This document shows, piece after piece, positions 1-7,743 of a stretch of DNA of 20,378 bases. The notes beneath the pieces are model-generated. The model had not been told where the DNA came from. It ran no database searches and saw only the letters and a program-made list of their open reading frames with translations. The position numbers were made by a program, and so were the translations under genes. The stretch is from CAYYOS01 sp964473355 (GTDB lineage Bacteria; Pseudomonadota; Gammaproteobacteria; Burkholderiales; REEB80): NCBI GenBank assembly GCA_964473355.1, contig CAYYOS010000030.1:1-20378 (forward strand). The letters run 5' to 3'. Numbering within the stretch: position 1 is the stretch's first letter; each line of letters starts with the position of its first letter.

Positions 1-512
1 GGGCATGCGCCCAGTGCATGACGTGTGCTGCGCGTTGCCCCTTTAAAAACTCTCCTGGTGGCCTGGTGATGATTATGCGCGAGGTTGCGATTAAACACGG
101 CATGCAATCCGCGAAGGACGTACTGCGACCCTTTGGGCGAGTCATGCTAAAGCTAATTACCACGGGCAACCAGTTATCGCCAGATATGATACAACCCGAC
201 CATTTCCCGGATTGGGGCCCAAATATACAAAAGGTCGAGGGCGATTTAAAAATCCTGCGCAAAGCTATTCCCGTGCGCACGCTGCAAACTACCGATACGG
301 CGTGGGAAGTATCCTTAAAAACCTCGGTCGAAATGTATACCATCTGGGAAATGACCGGCGTTTTAAATTCCCTGGAAGCCATGGATGAGAATTTGTTTGA
401 CGTGATCGAAGATTTTATCGATGAAAAACGTGAAGATTATGAAGACTGGTTGGAAGGCCAAGAAGCCAAAGCGGAAGCTAAACCCGAAATCGCCGCAGAA
501 CCTAAGGCCTAA
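1..512 (+). CDS. shdrC1: sHdrC1, Fe-S subunit of sHdr complex (5' partial)
   Basis: The reading frame is open from the window edge (first full codon at base 3), so the N-terminus lies outside. The first visible residues form a 4Fe-4S ligand motif, C-x2-C-x2-C-x3-C-P (ACAQCMTCAARCPFK). This is presumably the second of the two clusters usual in HdrC-type electron-transfer subunits. The rest is helical and ends in an Ala/Glu/Lys-rich tail. It is followed after 30 bases by a B subunit and then A, hyp, C2 and B2, which is the order of bacterial sHdr operons. In that complex HdrC subunits relay electrons between the HdrB subunits and the flavin subunit HdrA in the cytoplasm. Assignment as C1 rather than C2 rests on gene order. 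Confidence 0.9.
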   Translation, partial: ACAQCMTCAARCPFKNSPGGLVMIMREVAIKHGMQSAKDVLRPFGRVMLKLITTGNQLSPDMIQPDHFPDWGPNIQKVEGDLKILRKAIPVRTLQTTDTAWEVSLKTSVEMYTIWEMTGVLNSLEAMDENLFDVIEDFIDEKREDYEDWLEGQEAKAEAKPEIAAEPKA

Positions 513-542
513 CCCCTGCTAGAATTGCAATAGGAGATCGCC

Positions 543-1955
543 ATGAGTAGCAATAACCACACCCCCGGTAACCACAACGCCTCGGCATTGGGCGCCGGTG
601 CTGGGCAAATGAAAGAAGGTTTCCATAATACCGACGGGCAAGGCCTTGCGGGGCATGGCTCGTTTTTTCAAAAAACGCAGTTAAATTCGGAAGAGGCAGC
701 AAAAGCCACAGAGTGGGTCCGTAAACACGTCGATAAGCGCACTGTGGACTTGGGCGAGCGCATGGATGATATCCGTGACCATATGTGGGAATTGGAAAAA
801 GACGGGCAAATTATAGTGCATCGCATTACCGATGCCCATAAGCCCGTCGATGTGCAGACCTTATTTGGGTGGAATAAACGCATTCCAACCATGCAGCTTT
901 GGCATCATAAATCCTGCGGGCAATGCGGCAACATTCCGGGTTATCCGACAGCTTTGCTGTGGACCATGAATAAATTTGGTTTCGTGCCCGGCAAAGATTA
1001 TTTAGACGAAACCGATCAGACGTCCTGCACCGCGTGGAATTACCATGGATCAGGTATCGGCAATGTGGAATCGCTGGCCGCTGTTTTTCTACGTAACTTT
1101 CACCAAGCTTATGTGTCCGGAAAACAGCACGGCCATGAGCTCGGTCACTTCTTCCCCTTAGTGCATTGCGGCACGTCTTTTGGTAACTATAAAGAAATCC
1201 GTAAGTATCTGGTGGAATCCGCGGAATTGCGCGAAAAGGTCACCAAGATTTTAGGCAAGCTTGGCCGCTTAGTGGATGGCAAGATTGTTATCCCGGAGGA
1301 AGTGGTGCACTACTCCGAGTGGGTGCACGTAATGCGTAACCGCATCGCTTCGGAACTACAGACCATCGATGTTTCCAATATTCGAGTAACTAACCACATC
1401 GCTTGCCATTACTACAAAATGGTGCATGAGGATGCGATTTATGATCCGAGCGTTTTAGGCGGCAACCGCACCGCAATCGGTACCTCCGTCGCGCAAGCAT
1501 TGGGCTCGCAAGTGATTGATTATTCCACCTGGTATGACTGCTGCGGCTTCGGATTCCGGCATATTATTTCCGAGCGAGAATTTACGCGTTCTTTTACCAT
1601 GGACAGAAAAATCCGCGTGGCTAAAGAGGAAGCGAATGCCGACGTTATGCTAGGCATTGATACGGGTTGCATTACCACCATGGACAAGAACCAATGGATA
1701 GGTAAAGCCCACGGGCAGAATTTTTCCGTACCGATTATGGCGGATATTCAATTTGCGGCTTTAGCCTGCGGCGCGGATCCGTTTAAGATTGTGCAACTAC
1801 AGTGGCACGCTTCACCCTGTGAAGAGCTCGTCGAGAAAATGGGTATTTCCTGGACCCAGGGAAAGAAAAACTTTGAGGCTTATTTAAAAGAAGTTGAAGC
1901 CGGCAATATCGAATATTTATACAATCCGGAATTGGCACTGGGGGGCGTTCAGTAA
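543..1955 (+). CDS. shdrB1: sHdrB1, CCG-domain subunit of sHdr complex
   Basis: 470 residues; the ATG is preceded by AGGAGA at suitable spacing. This is the HdrB-type subunit, a catalytic candidate for oxidising the sulfur substrate. Cysteines lie at C125, C128, C162, C209, C288, C333-C334, C376, C409 and C426. The second CCG-like unit runs C288, C333-C334, then D-x2-C376, so the usual C-x2-C has lost its first Cys, and the first unit is also atypical. This contrasts with B2 downstream, which has both CCG motifs intact. The N-terminal 30 or so residues are low-complexity Gly/Asn/His/Ala and may be a poorly conserved extension. The stop codon overlaps the shdrA start (TAATG), implying translational coupling. 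Known of the family: B1 is the divergent HdrB of sHdr. The effect of the altered cluster site is inference. Confidence 0.92.
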   Translation: MSSNNHTPGNHNASALGAGAGQMKEGFHNTDGQGLAGHGSFFQKTQLNSEEAAKATEWVRKHVDKRTVDLGERMDDIRDHMWELEKDGQIIVHRITDAHKPVDVQTLFGWNKRIPTMQLWHHKSCGQCGNIPGYPTALLWTMNKFGFVPGKDYLDETDQTSCTAWNYHGSGIGNVESLAAVFLRNFHQAYVSGKQHGHELGHFFPLVHCGTSFGNYKEIRKYLVESAELREKVTKILGKLGRLVDGKIVIPEEVVHYSEWVHVMRNRIASELQTIDVSNIRVTNHIACHYYKMVHEDAIYDPSVLGGNRTAIGTSVAQALGSQVIDYSTWYDCCGFGFRHIISEREFTRSFTMDRKIRVAKEEANADVMLGIDTGCITTMDKNQWIGKAHGQNFSVPIMADIQFAALACGADPFKIVQLQWHASPCEELVEKMGISWTQGKKNFEAYLKEVEAGNIEYLYNPELALGGVQ

Positions 1956-3004
1956 TGCAGGATACGGTGTTGGTGGTCGGCGCGGGACCGACTGGTTTGT
2001 CTGCCGCGGCCGGCGTGGCTTCTGCTGGCAAAAACGTGGTGATCGTGGAAAAAGAAGCGGTATTGGGTGGCGCGCCCATCATTTCCGGCTACGCAAAGTT
2101 AGTTCCGTCCGGCGAATGGGCGAAAGATGCCATGGGCCGCATGATCAAGCGTGTGGAGGACCACCCGCTGGTCACCATTCATAAAGGCACCAAAGTTGCA
2201 AAGCTTGAAGGCGAGGCGGGCAACTTTACCGCGACGCTAACCAACGGCCAAACGGTCAACGCCAAAGTAGTAATTTTAGGCACCGGGTTTACGCATTTTG
2301 ATTCCATCAATAAACCCGAGTGGGGTTTTGGCACTTACGAAGATGTGTTAACCACCACCCAAGTGGAGCAAATGGTTGCCGCCGGCAAGATCACGTGCCC
2401 CTCTGATGGCAGAGTTCCGGAGCGGGTTGCCATTTTATTGTGCGTCGGTTCGCGGGATAGACAAATTGGCCGCGAATGGTGCTCCAAAATTTGTTGTACG
2501 GTCTCCACGAACTTGGCGATGGAAATTAAAGAACTATCCCCGCAAACGGATGTGTTTATTTACTACATGGACATTCGCACCTTTGGTTTATACGAAGATA
2601 AATTCTATTGGAAATCCCAGGAAGAATATAAAACCAAATTTGTGAAGGCCAGGATTGCGGAAGTTACCGCTTCAGGCGATGGCCGTTTGCTGGTGAAGGG
2701 TGAAGATACCTTAGTCAAACGCCCTATTGTTATCCCTATGGATTTGGTGGTTCACGCAATCGGTATGGACCCAAACGAAGAAAATCCGGAAATCGCCAAA
2801 GTATTTGGTGTGGGCTTAGAAAAACACGGCTTTATTGAGCGCGCTGAGCACTATACCAACACCGGCAGCAGCACCCGCAGAGGTATTTATGTGGGCGGCG
2901 CCGCGTTAGGCCCGGAAGATATCGACAGTTGCATATCGCAAGGTCTGTCCATGGCAATGCGTGCCGTGGGAGACTTAAATGCTATGGTTCAAAAAGCAGC
3001 CTGA
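1955..3004 (+). CDS. shdrA: sHdrA, FAD and Fe-S subunit of sHdr complex
   Basis: 349 residues. It begins with a Rossmann dinucleotide motif (VVGAGPTGLSAA, residues 7-18) followed by an acidic strand end (VEKE, 31-34), typical of FAD binding in HdrA. Cysteines C148, C163, C176 and C180-C181 (around the CVGSR and CSKICC segments) are candidate ligands for the single HdrA Fe-S cluster. A C-terminal FAD-contact segment with GIYVGGAALGPEDI is present. The protein is much shorter than methanogen HdrA and lacks added ferredoxin modules, as is usual for the bacterial sulfur-oxidising form. In the complex it is thought to take electrons from the HdrB/C arms and pass them on. Start overlaps the shdrB1 stop by one base; its own 3' end overlaps the next gene by 26 bases. 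Confidence 0.95.
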   Translation: MQDTVLVVGAGPTGLSAAAGVASAGKNVVIVEKEAVLGGAPIISGYAKLVPSGEWAKDAMGRMIKRVEDHPLVTIHKGTKVAKLEGEAGNFTATLTNGQTVNAKVVILGTGFTHFDSINKPEWGFGTYEDVLTTTQVEQMVAAGKITCPSDGRVPERVAILLCVGSRDRQIGREWCSKICCTVSTNLAMEIKELSPQTDVFIYYMDIRTFGLYEDKFYWKSQEEYKTKFVKARIAEVTASGDGRLLVKGEDTLVKRPIVIPMDLVVHAIGMDPNEENPEIAKVFGVGLEKHGFIERAEHYTNTGSSTRRGIYVGGAALGPEDIDSCISQGLSMAMRAVGDLNAMVQKAA

Positions 3005-3866
3005 AGCTTTAACAAAATCCGGCGCGGATGAAGTCATCCAGCCTGCGGCGTTGCCTATTGCGCTAGACCCAGGATTATTCCAGCACCATCTCCAAAGCCT
3101 CGTTAAAGTCGTTACCGAAGCGGATACTGAAACCGGGTTGGATGCTTATATTGCTAGCCTTAACACCAAGCATCAACTTTTTAAGGGGGCGTTACACCCT
3201 GAGGTAATTGATAAGCTAGATTTAGACGGCATTGCAGTATTGTTGGAAGCCGTATTTTCCGCAAGGCGGCGAATTTTTCTTAGCCTTAAGGAATTAGGGG
3301 AAGCCAAAACGCGCGAAGCCATACATGATTTAATTTACGGCGCGCGGCCTCTCCCCGAACGTATAACGGCATTCGTAAATATCTTGCCCAGTGCAGCTGG
3401 GGAAGATAAAGCAAGTGTTAAGCAGCACGCTAAGCTTGCTCGGGCGATGTTTGATTTTGCGGCAGAGTTGTTGCATTTTAATTCACCGACGCAATATCCT
3501 TTAATGACGCGTTGGGTGTGGGATCAAGCGACAGTCAGCGGGGCGCTGCGGGAATTTATTCGTGGCAATGATAGCTTAACGGAAATTCCTCTGGGCTCCA
3601 GTCCGGAAATGTTTGAAGGCGCTCGCGCTTGGATGGCGGAGCAAATCGCTGAGCAAGGTATTTTTCGCGACGTAGAATTTTGGATAGATTTGGTTTTAGC
3701 GCAAGCGTATGCGACCTATTTTAGGTCCATGGCTGAAGGCATGCTGAGCGCGGACTTTGGTCGAAGCGCCTTACCCGGGGATTACATTAAAAAGTTTTTG
3801 GGATTAGATGAATTACGCCAGAGTGGACGTTCTCGGGTAGTTAAGGAATCCGCCACGGGCGGTTGA
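2979..3866 (+). CDS. sHdr-associated conserved protein (hyp)
   Basis: 295 residues, starting inside the end of shdrA with GGGAGA five bases upstream of the ATG, so expression is probably coupled to shdrA. It occupies the place of the conserved hypothetical gene between A and C2 in sHdr operons. The sequence is mostly helical, contains no cysteine at all, and shows no signal peptide, transmembrane segment or nucleotide-binding motif. It is therefore unlikely to carry an Fe-S cluster or an active-site thiol. A structural or assembly role, or complex stabilisation, is inference only. Identification as a real gene rests on length, codon continuity, ribosome binding site and conserved context. Confidence 0.85.
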   Translation: MLWFKKQPEALTKSGADEVIQPAALPIALDPGLFQHHLQSLVKVVTEADTETGLDAYIASLNTKHQLFKGALHPEVIDKLDLDGIAVLLEAVFSARRRIFLSLKELGEAKTREAIHDLIYGARPLPERITAFVNILPSAAGEDKASVKQHAKLARAMFDFAAELLHFNSPTQYPLMTRWVWDQATVSGALREFIRGNDSLTEIPLGSSPEMFEGARAWMAEQIAEQGIFRDVEFWIDLVLAQAYATYFRSMAEGMLSADFGRSALPGDYIKKFLGLDELRQSGRSRVVKESATGG

Positions 3867-3886
3867 TAGGTTGAGGAGAAGGTAGC

Positions 3887-4657
3887 ATGGCAATTCATGA
3901 AAAAACATTGATAGCTGCGGATCATCTGGTTACCGCTGAGAAATTAGTGGTGGATGGCGTCGACGTATCTGGTCATTGGAACACCATGATCTTACCTCGC
4001 ACCTTAACCGATTATGATGAGGATTTTTATAAAACCATTCGCAATTTGCCGGGTGGCGAAAACGTCCATCGCTGCTGGCAGTGCGGTTCATGCACCAATT
4101 CCTGCACGGTCTACGCAGTCAATACCGATTTTAATCCCCGTTATTGGATATATCTTACCAATTTGGGTTTGAAGGAAGAGCTTTTAAAAGACAAAGATAT
4201 TATTTGGCAATGCGTTTCTTGTAATAAGTGCACCAACATCTGCCCAAAAGACGTTAAACCTGAGGGTGTGATGAAAGCCCTGTCGCATTGGATCGAGGAG
4301 GAGGGCTATGGCCCCAAATCCAATTCCACGATATTCGATGAGGAATTCACGCGCCAAACGCTAGCGCGCGGCCGCATAGAAGACACCGAAGTGATGACCA
4401 AATTCTTTAAGAAAACCAATCAAGATTTAATGCAAATCGCGCTGCACGGCTGGTTAGGGATTTCGATCGCACGGCTGAACAAATGGACTGAGCTCAAAAA
4501 AGGCAACATCGTGAAATTTCTACAACGCGTGCCCATCTTAGGCCCTCTGCATATGGCGCTGCACATGGTGATTAAACCTCGGACCAAATCCTGGGGGCGC
4601 ACCGGTGAAGTTTTGGCGCAATACGTTAAAGAACAAAAGGAGTTAACCCATGGCTAA
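3887..4657 (+). CDS. shdrC2: sHdrC2, two-cluster ferredoxin-like subunit
   Basis: 256 residues with a GAGGAGAAGG ribosome binding site upstream of the ATG. Two 4Fe-4S motifs are visible: C63-x2-C66-x2-C69-x3-C73 (CWQCGSCTNSC) and C109-x2-C112-x2-C115-x3-C119-P (CVSCNKCTNICP). This is the HdrC pattern, relaying electrons between an HdrB site and HdrA. The first motif lacks the proline after the last Cys. The C-terminal half is helical and basic. The gene overlaps shdrB2 by 8 bases (ATGGCTAA), so C2 and B2 are coupled, as expected for a stoichiometric C2B2 subcomplex. Confidence 0.95.
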   Translation: MAIHEKTLIAADHLVTAEKLVVDGVDVSGHWNTMILPRTLTDYDEDFYKTIRNLPGGENVHRCWQCGSCTNSCTVYAVNTDFNPRYWIYLTNLGLKEELLKDKDIIWQCVSCNKCTNICPKDVKPEGVMKALSHWIEEEGYGPKSNSTIFDEEFTRQTLARGRIEDTEVMTKFFKKTNQDLMQIALHGWLGISIARLNKWTELKKGNIVKFLQRVPILGPLHMALHMVIKPRTKSWGRTGEVLAQYVKEQKELTHG

Positions 4658-5561
4658 AGTCGCCTATTATTCGGGCTGCGCCCTTGAAGGCACGGGCGGG
4701 CCGTATGATCGTTCTACCCGAGCGTTAGTTAAAAGTTTGGGGCTGGTCATGGAAGATCTGCAAGATTGGAATTGCTGCGGTGCAATGGAAGTAAAAAATG
4801 TGCATCCCATGCTGCAAACTTATATGTCCGCGCGCAATTTGGCTATTGCCAGCGAGCAAATGGGTTATGACACCGTTATGGCACCATGTAATGGTTGTTA
4901 CCACAACTTAAAAAAAGCGGAATATGAGTTAGCCACCTCGGACGAAACGCTAAAAACCGTGCAAGACTTAGCCCGAAAAGCCGATGATCCGGTTTACAAA
5001 GGTGACGTGCGCACCATTCATTTGCTGGAATGGCTAATGGAAGAATTAGGCCCGCAGGGTATTAAGCAAAAAATGAGCAAGACCCTAAACGGTATCAAAG
5101 TGGCCAACTACTATGGCTGCATGTACACCCGCCCGCGCCAAATTTTTCCAGAAAAAGATCAAGGCCCCGGCTCGGAATCCAGCTACAAGCCGCACTTCAT
5201 GGATGATTTGCTCGCAGCAGCGGGCGCGATAAACGTCGATTTTCCGCTTAAAACCGCATGCTGCGGCGGCGCACATACGCTGTCTGACGCCGATACCTCC
5301 ACTCAATTAGTTTTGAATTTGTTGCAAGCTGCGGAAGATGCGGGCGCGGAGGTAATCGCCACGGAATGCCCGACGTGTCACTCCGGTTTAGAGTTGCATC
5401 AAGTGCGTGCGGAAACGGAATTTGGTATTAAGACCAACGTAAAAATACTTTATTTTACGCAGCTCTTGGGTTTGGCGATGGGCTTATCCGCGCGCAAACT
5501 CGGTATCCATGAAAATATTAGTGATTCATTGGATTATTTACATAGTAAGGATGTAGTTTAG
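4650..5561 (+). CDS. shdrB2: sHdrB2, CCG-domain subunit of sHdr complex
   Basis: 303 residues with two complete CCG motifs: C10, C42-C43, C80-x2-C83 and C157, C204-C205, C240-x2-C243. In HdrB of methanogens such motifs bind the non-cubane 4Fe-4S clusters that cleave or form disulfides; in sHdr this is thought to be a site of chemistry on the LbpA-bound sulfur. Length matches ordinary HdrB. The start overlaps the end of shdrC2. It is the last gene of the first operon block: an imperfect hairpin follows at 5568, and then the strand orientation of the genes changes. Confidence 0.95.
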   Translation: MAKVAYYSGCALEGTGGPYDRSTRALVKSLGLVMEDLQDWNCCGAMEVKNVHPMLQTYMSARNLAIASEQMGYDTVMAPCNGCYHNLKKAEYELATSDETLKTVQDLARKADDPVYKGDVRTIHLLEWLMEELGPQGIKQKMSKTLNGIKVANYYGCMYTRPRQIFPEKDQGPGSESSYKPHFMDDLLAAAGAINVDFPLKTACCGGAHTLSDADTSTQLVLNLLQAAEDAGAEVIATECPTCHSGLELHQVRAETEFGIKTNVKILYFTQLLGLAMGLSARKLGIHENISDSLDYLHSKDVV

Positions 5562-5567
5562 GCATAG

Positions 5568-5616
5568 CGGGACAGAAAGAAATAACTAGAGCCGTGCCGT
5601 TATTCTTTGATTCCCG
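5568..5616 (+). terminator. Imperfect hairpin after shdrB2
   Basis: An inverted repeat begins 7 bases after the shdrB2 stop. CGGGA (5568-5572) pairs with TCCCG (5612-5616), and AAAGAAATAAC (5576-5586) pairs with GTTATTCTTT (5599-5608) with one bulged A. The loop is about 12 bases. No U-tract follows, so it is not a classical intrinsic terminator; it may protect or process the transcript 3' end. The remaining 75 bases to the next gene show nothing I recognise. Confidence 0.35.
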
Positions 5617-5691
5617 ACACAACCATCTAACTGGCGATGATAGTACTTAAGCGAAATGCCAGATTGAGACTGACACCCCACGGTTGAAGGA

Positions 5692-6216
5692 TTAAGTCCT
5701 TAACAATCTTGCAGCTTCCCGTGACCGCCGTCGCTCTGCTAGGAGCGATTCGAGGCCCGCGTGTTCTCGCTCAAGATCTTCCCGCAGGGCTCGAATTCGT
5801 AATAGTATTGCCGAGATTCGCGTTTGAACGCGATCGATGTCCCCCAGCGGCGCGAGTTGAAATGTCATGGCGCCATTTAAAAAAAGACTACTGTGAGTAA
5901 TATCTGGCACACAGTCCATTATTCGTGATTCGGCAGATTGTATGCGTTCTAAAATACCAGAGTTTTGGGATGAGCCCGAGAATACTCCGAGCGTTTGGTA
6001 GCTGAGGCTGAGTTCAGTAGCTCGCGCTGAAACTCGATGCAAACTTCACTCGCCGTTAGCGAGAGCCCTAAGTGAGGCTCTCCGTTCGGCTTCTTCAACC
6101 ACTCTCTGTGCTGCGCTAGCAAATCCAGCAGAGCGAAACGCGGCCACTGCAGCAAAGGCGCCGCCGATAGCGCTTACGACGGCGGCTATTACGGATACAT
6201 CATCACCGGTTGCCAT
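5692..6216 (-). pseudogene. Membrane-anchored coiled-coil protein with an in-frame TGA
   Basis: Reading from the ATG at 6216 gives 56 codons. Their N-terminus is an apolar Ala/Val/Ile-rich segment (about residues 7-35, candidate transmembrane helix) followed by a charged helix (VVEEAERR). A TGA then occurs at 6048-6046, and the same frame stays open for a further 117 codons (to 5692). These include an Arg/Glu/Leu-rich stretch near the C-terminus likely to form a coiled coil. The frame continuity suggests one ancestral protein of about 174 residues broken by a nonsense mutation. A second, overlapping - strand frame (5949-6155) is probably a shadow. I do not recognise the family. Alternatives are two short unrelated genes, or a chance open frame. 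Confidence 0.45.
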
Positions 6217-6248
6217 AGGCGTACCCTGCTATTCGCATTAGAGTCACT

Positions 6249-6295
6249 CAGAAAATCTGGAAATCTGGGGTCAGAAAATCTGGAAAATCTGGGGT
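6249..6295. repeat. Tandem 23/24-bp direct repeat
   Basis: Two head-to-tail copies, 6249-6271 and 6272-6295, of a unit that begins CAGAAAATCTGG and ends ATCTGGGGT; the second copy has one extra A. Each unit is itself built of two ATCTGG steps. The repeat is followed by CAGGTCTTGA (6300-6309). Arrays of this look are common near remnants of REP-type or IS200-like elements, but no transposase is visible here. The 6217-6399 stretch holds nothing else I can support. Confidence 0.7.
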
Positions 6296-6399
6296 AGCTC
6301 AGGTCTTGACACAACAGTTTATCTCTCCCCGATGATTCACAGTCGAGTAGGGGCGTCCCAGGGATTAATTTGTTACCTATCTCCCAAATCACTCAGGCA

Positions 6400-6645
6400 T
6401 CAATGGTTGCCACGAAGAAGACCGGATACACTCAGGTCTTCATCAATTTCAGGCCAATGAATACCTTCACCGTCTCCCAAAAGCTCATAGTTTTCCAGCT
6501 GATTTTTTGCCGCATTCACCAGGCGGGGAAACCACACCAGCGGGACAATGACTTTTCTCCCGTCTACCAGGGACACAACCATGTCGTTATCTGTGAACTC
6601 GACATTGTCCGCCAGGGCGCGTGCTTCAACTGCCAATGTGCTCAT
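6400..6645 (-). CDS. DUF2442 protein, putative antitoxin
   Basis: 81 residues starting MSTLAVEARA, with GGAGG six bases upstream of the ATG at 6645; this is preferred to an upstream in-frame start at 6717 that would lie deep inside the neighbouring gene. The pattern fits the DUF2442 family: an N-terminal strand region with FTDNDMVVSLVDGRKVIVPL, a WFPRLVNA segment, and a C-terminal GIHWPEIDEDLSVSGLL. DUF2442 genes are often found directly after DUF4160 genes and are predicted as the antitoxin of such pairs. The start overlaps the DUF4160 gene by 20 bases, so the two are translated as a unit. Confidence 0.8.
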   Translation of the reverse strand: MSTLAVEARALADNVEFTDNDMVVSLVDGRKVIVPLVWFPRLVNAAKNQLENYELLGDGEGIHWPEIDEDLSVSGLLRGNH

Positions 6646-6862
6646 TCCATGCCTCCATAAATAATTTCCGATTTTCGTCGACGTGTTTCTGTATCGTTCG
6701 CAGCTCATGCGAGGCAAAGTGCCTTGAACTTGCCAACGCGACAGGGTTTAACCAAAGCTTAGCAAGAAATCTTTCCCGCTGCACGTGAATGTGCGGCGGC
6801 TCTCCTTTTTCGTTACTGTAAAAAAAGAAACGATAAGGGCCTATTCTGAGTATCGTTGGCAT
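6626..6862 (-). CDS. DUF4160 protein, putative toxin
   Basis: 78 residues. It carries the DUF4160 signature: MPTILRIGPYRFFFYSNEKG, then EPPHIHV (about residues 21-27), an aromatic strand (AKLWLNPV), and a C-terminal helix ending MEAWNEHIG. The small cytoplasmic protein is predicted in this family to be the toxin partner of DUF2442, but the biochemical activity is not established to my knowledge. No clear Shine-Dalgarno sequence precedes the ATG at 6862. First gene of a two-gene unit with the overlapping DUF2442 gene. Confidence 0.8.
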   Translation of the reverse strand: MPTILRIGPYRFFFYSNEKGEPPHIHVQRERFLAKLWLNPVALASSRHFASHELRTIQKHVDENRKLFMEAWNEHIGS

Positions 6863-6910
6863 AGTTTGTCTTGTTAGTTTACCGCGGGGTGCATTTCCGT
6901 GCGAGCGCAG

Positions 6911-7564
6911 CTAAACAGCTCGTTCGCCCCAATTTCGTGTCTTTTGCATAAAAATATCATGGAGCCTGCTCAATTCATGCAAAGGGTTGTAATGATCATC
7001 CACCCGTAAATCAGGATACATATACCAGCGTTCTGCGTCGCGGGGGTTTACCATTCGGAGCGAAGCCGATTGCCTTCCCCGCCGATCTCCTCCCGCATCC
7101 TCACCCGCTAACAATGCAGAAAGTAATCGTAACGATATTGGTTTCTTCTTGCTGATGGCGAAGGCTTCTGACATAGCTTCAATCACTTGTTCGGTGGGTA
7201 GTGTATTTCCTGCTATGACATAATTAGGGCGAATGATTTGATGATAGCTAGCTTGGCACTCGCTTCCTGAGTAGGCAGCGCCCATTCCATTTAAATTCAG
7301 ACAAATCAGCTGTCGTTTTTCGCGATTTAGGTCACTAGCAATACTCAGTTGTATTGCTTGGGCGGGATGAATACCTTTCTTAAGGTTTAACAGTATTTCC
7401 GTTGCCAGAGACGGCGAGGCGTAGTGTTGCGTGTGCACCACGCCATGCGGATTAAAATATGGGACCGCAGCTCCGACCGCCAGAGCACAACTTGCAATGG
7501 CAGAGCCTATTTCGCCAGTATTAGAATTCACGGCAATGATGGAAAAAGTCGAGTATGTAATCAT
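6911..7564 (-). CDS. DUF1028 family protein
   Basis: 217 residues of the DUF1028 family, an Ntn-hydrolase-like fold of unknown substrate. Visible family marks are the N-terminal TFSIIAVNSNTGEIGSAIAS (6-25), the AVGAAVPY segment (29-36), a GN-x-L turn (119-122), AGGDRRGRQSA (157-167) and DLRVDDH (185-191). There is no signal peptide. The ATG at 7564 has no strong ribosome binding site. It lies upstream of, and in the same direction as, the DUF4160/DUF2442 pair (48-base gap), so the three may be co-transcribed. The usual companion peptidase or transporter genes of DUF1028 are absent, so its role here cannot be read from context. Confidence 0.85.
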   Translation of the reverse strand: MITYSTFSIIAVNSNTGEIGSAIASCALAVGAAVPYFNPHGVVHTQHYASPSLATEILLNLKKGIHPAQAIQLSIASDLNREKRQLICLNLNGMGAAYSGSECQASYHQIIRPNYVIAGNTLPTEQVIEAMSEAFAISKKKPISLRLLSALLAGEDAGGDRRGRQSASLRMVNPRDAERWYMYPDLRVDDHYNPLHELSRLHDIFMQKTRNWGERAV

Positions 7565-7743
7565 GCAGTTGGTATTAATGGAATGTCAACGCGTGTTCGC
7601 CTGGCCTTAAATGTAATGACCGAAGCTAATGCAAAAGAATAATAAAAGTAAAGAATAAAAGGGGTTAAATAAAAAGGGCCAGGTCCTGAAATTACGCCGG
7701 GATCTTGGCTTTGGCAGGAGTAGTCGGGCTTTCCAGACCTTTC
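7565..7743. other. AT-rich intergenic spacer with CAGGTCCTGA motif
   Basis: A 179-base gap between two - strand genes. It contains an A-rich run (about 7627-7675) and CAGGTCCTGA at 7680-7689, one mismatch from CAGGTCTTGA at 6300-6309 in the same orientation. Base composition changes sharply on its right-hand side. I see no gene or convincing terminator in it. Confidence 0.5.

Noticed and set aside
6046..6048. TGA as a recoded (selenocysteine) codon
   Set aside because: The product shows no redox motif around the site and no supporting stem-loop is evident; nonsense mutation is simpler.
6249..6295. Possible CRISPR array
   Set aside because: The units are contiguous with no spacers and only two copies are present.
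6189..6392. 67-codon - strand frame with RFSRFSDPRFPDF-like repeats
   Set aside because: It is only the translation of the 23/24-bp tandem DNA repeat; no ribosome binding site or homology.
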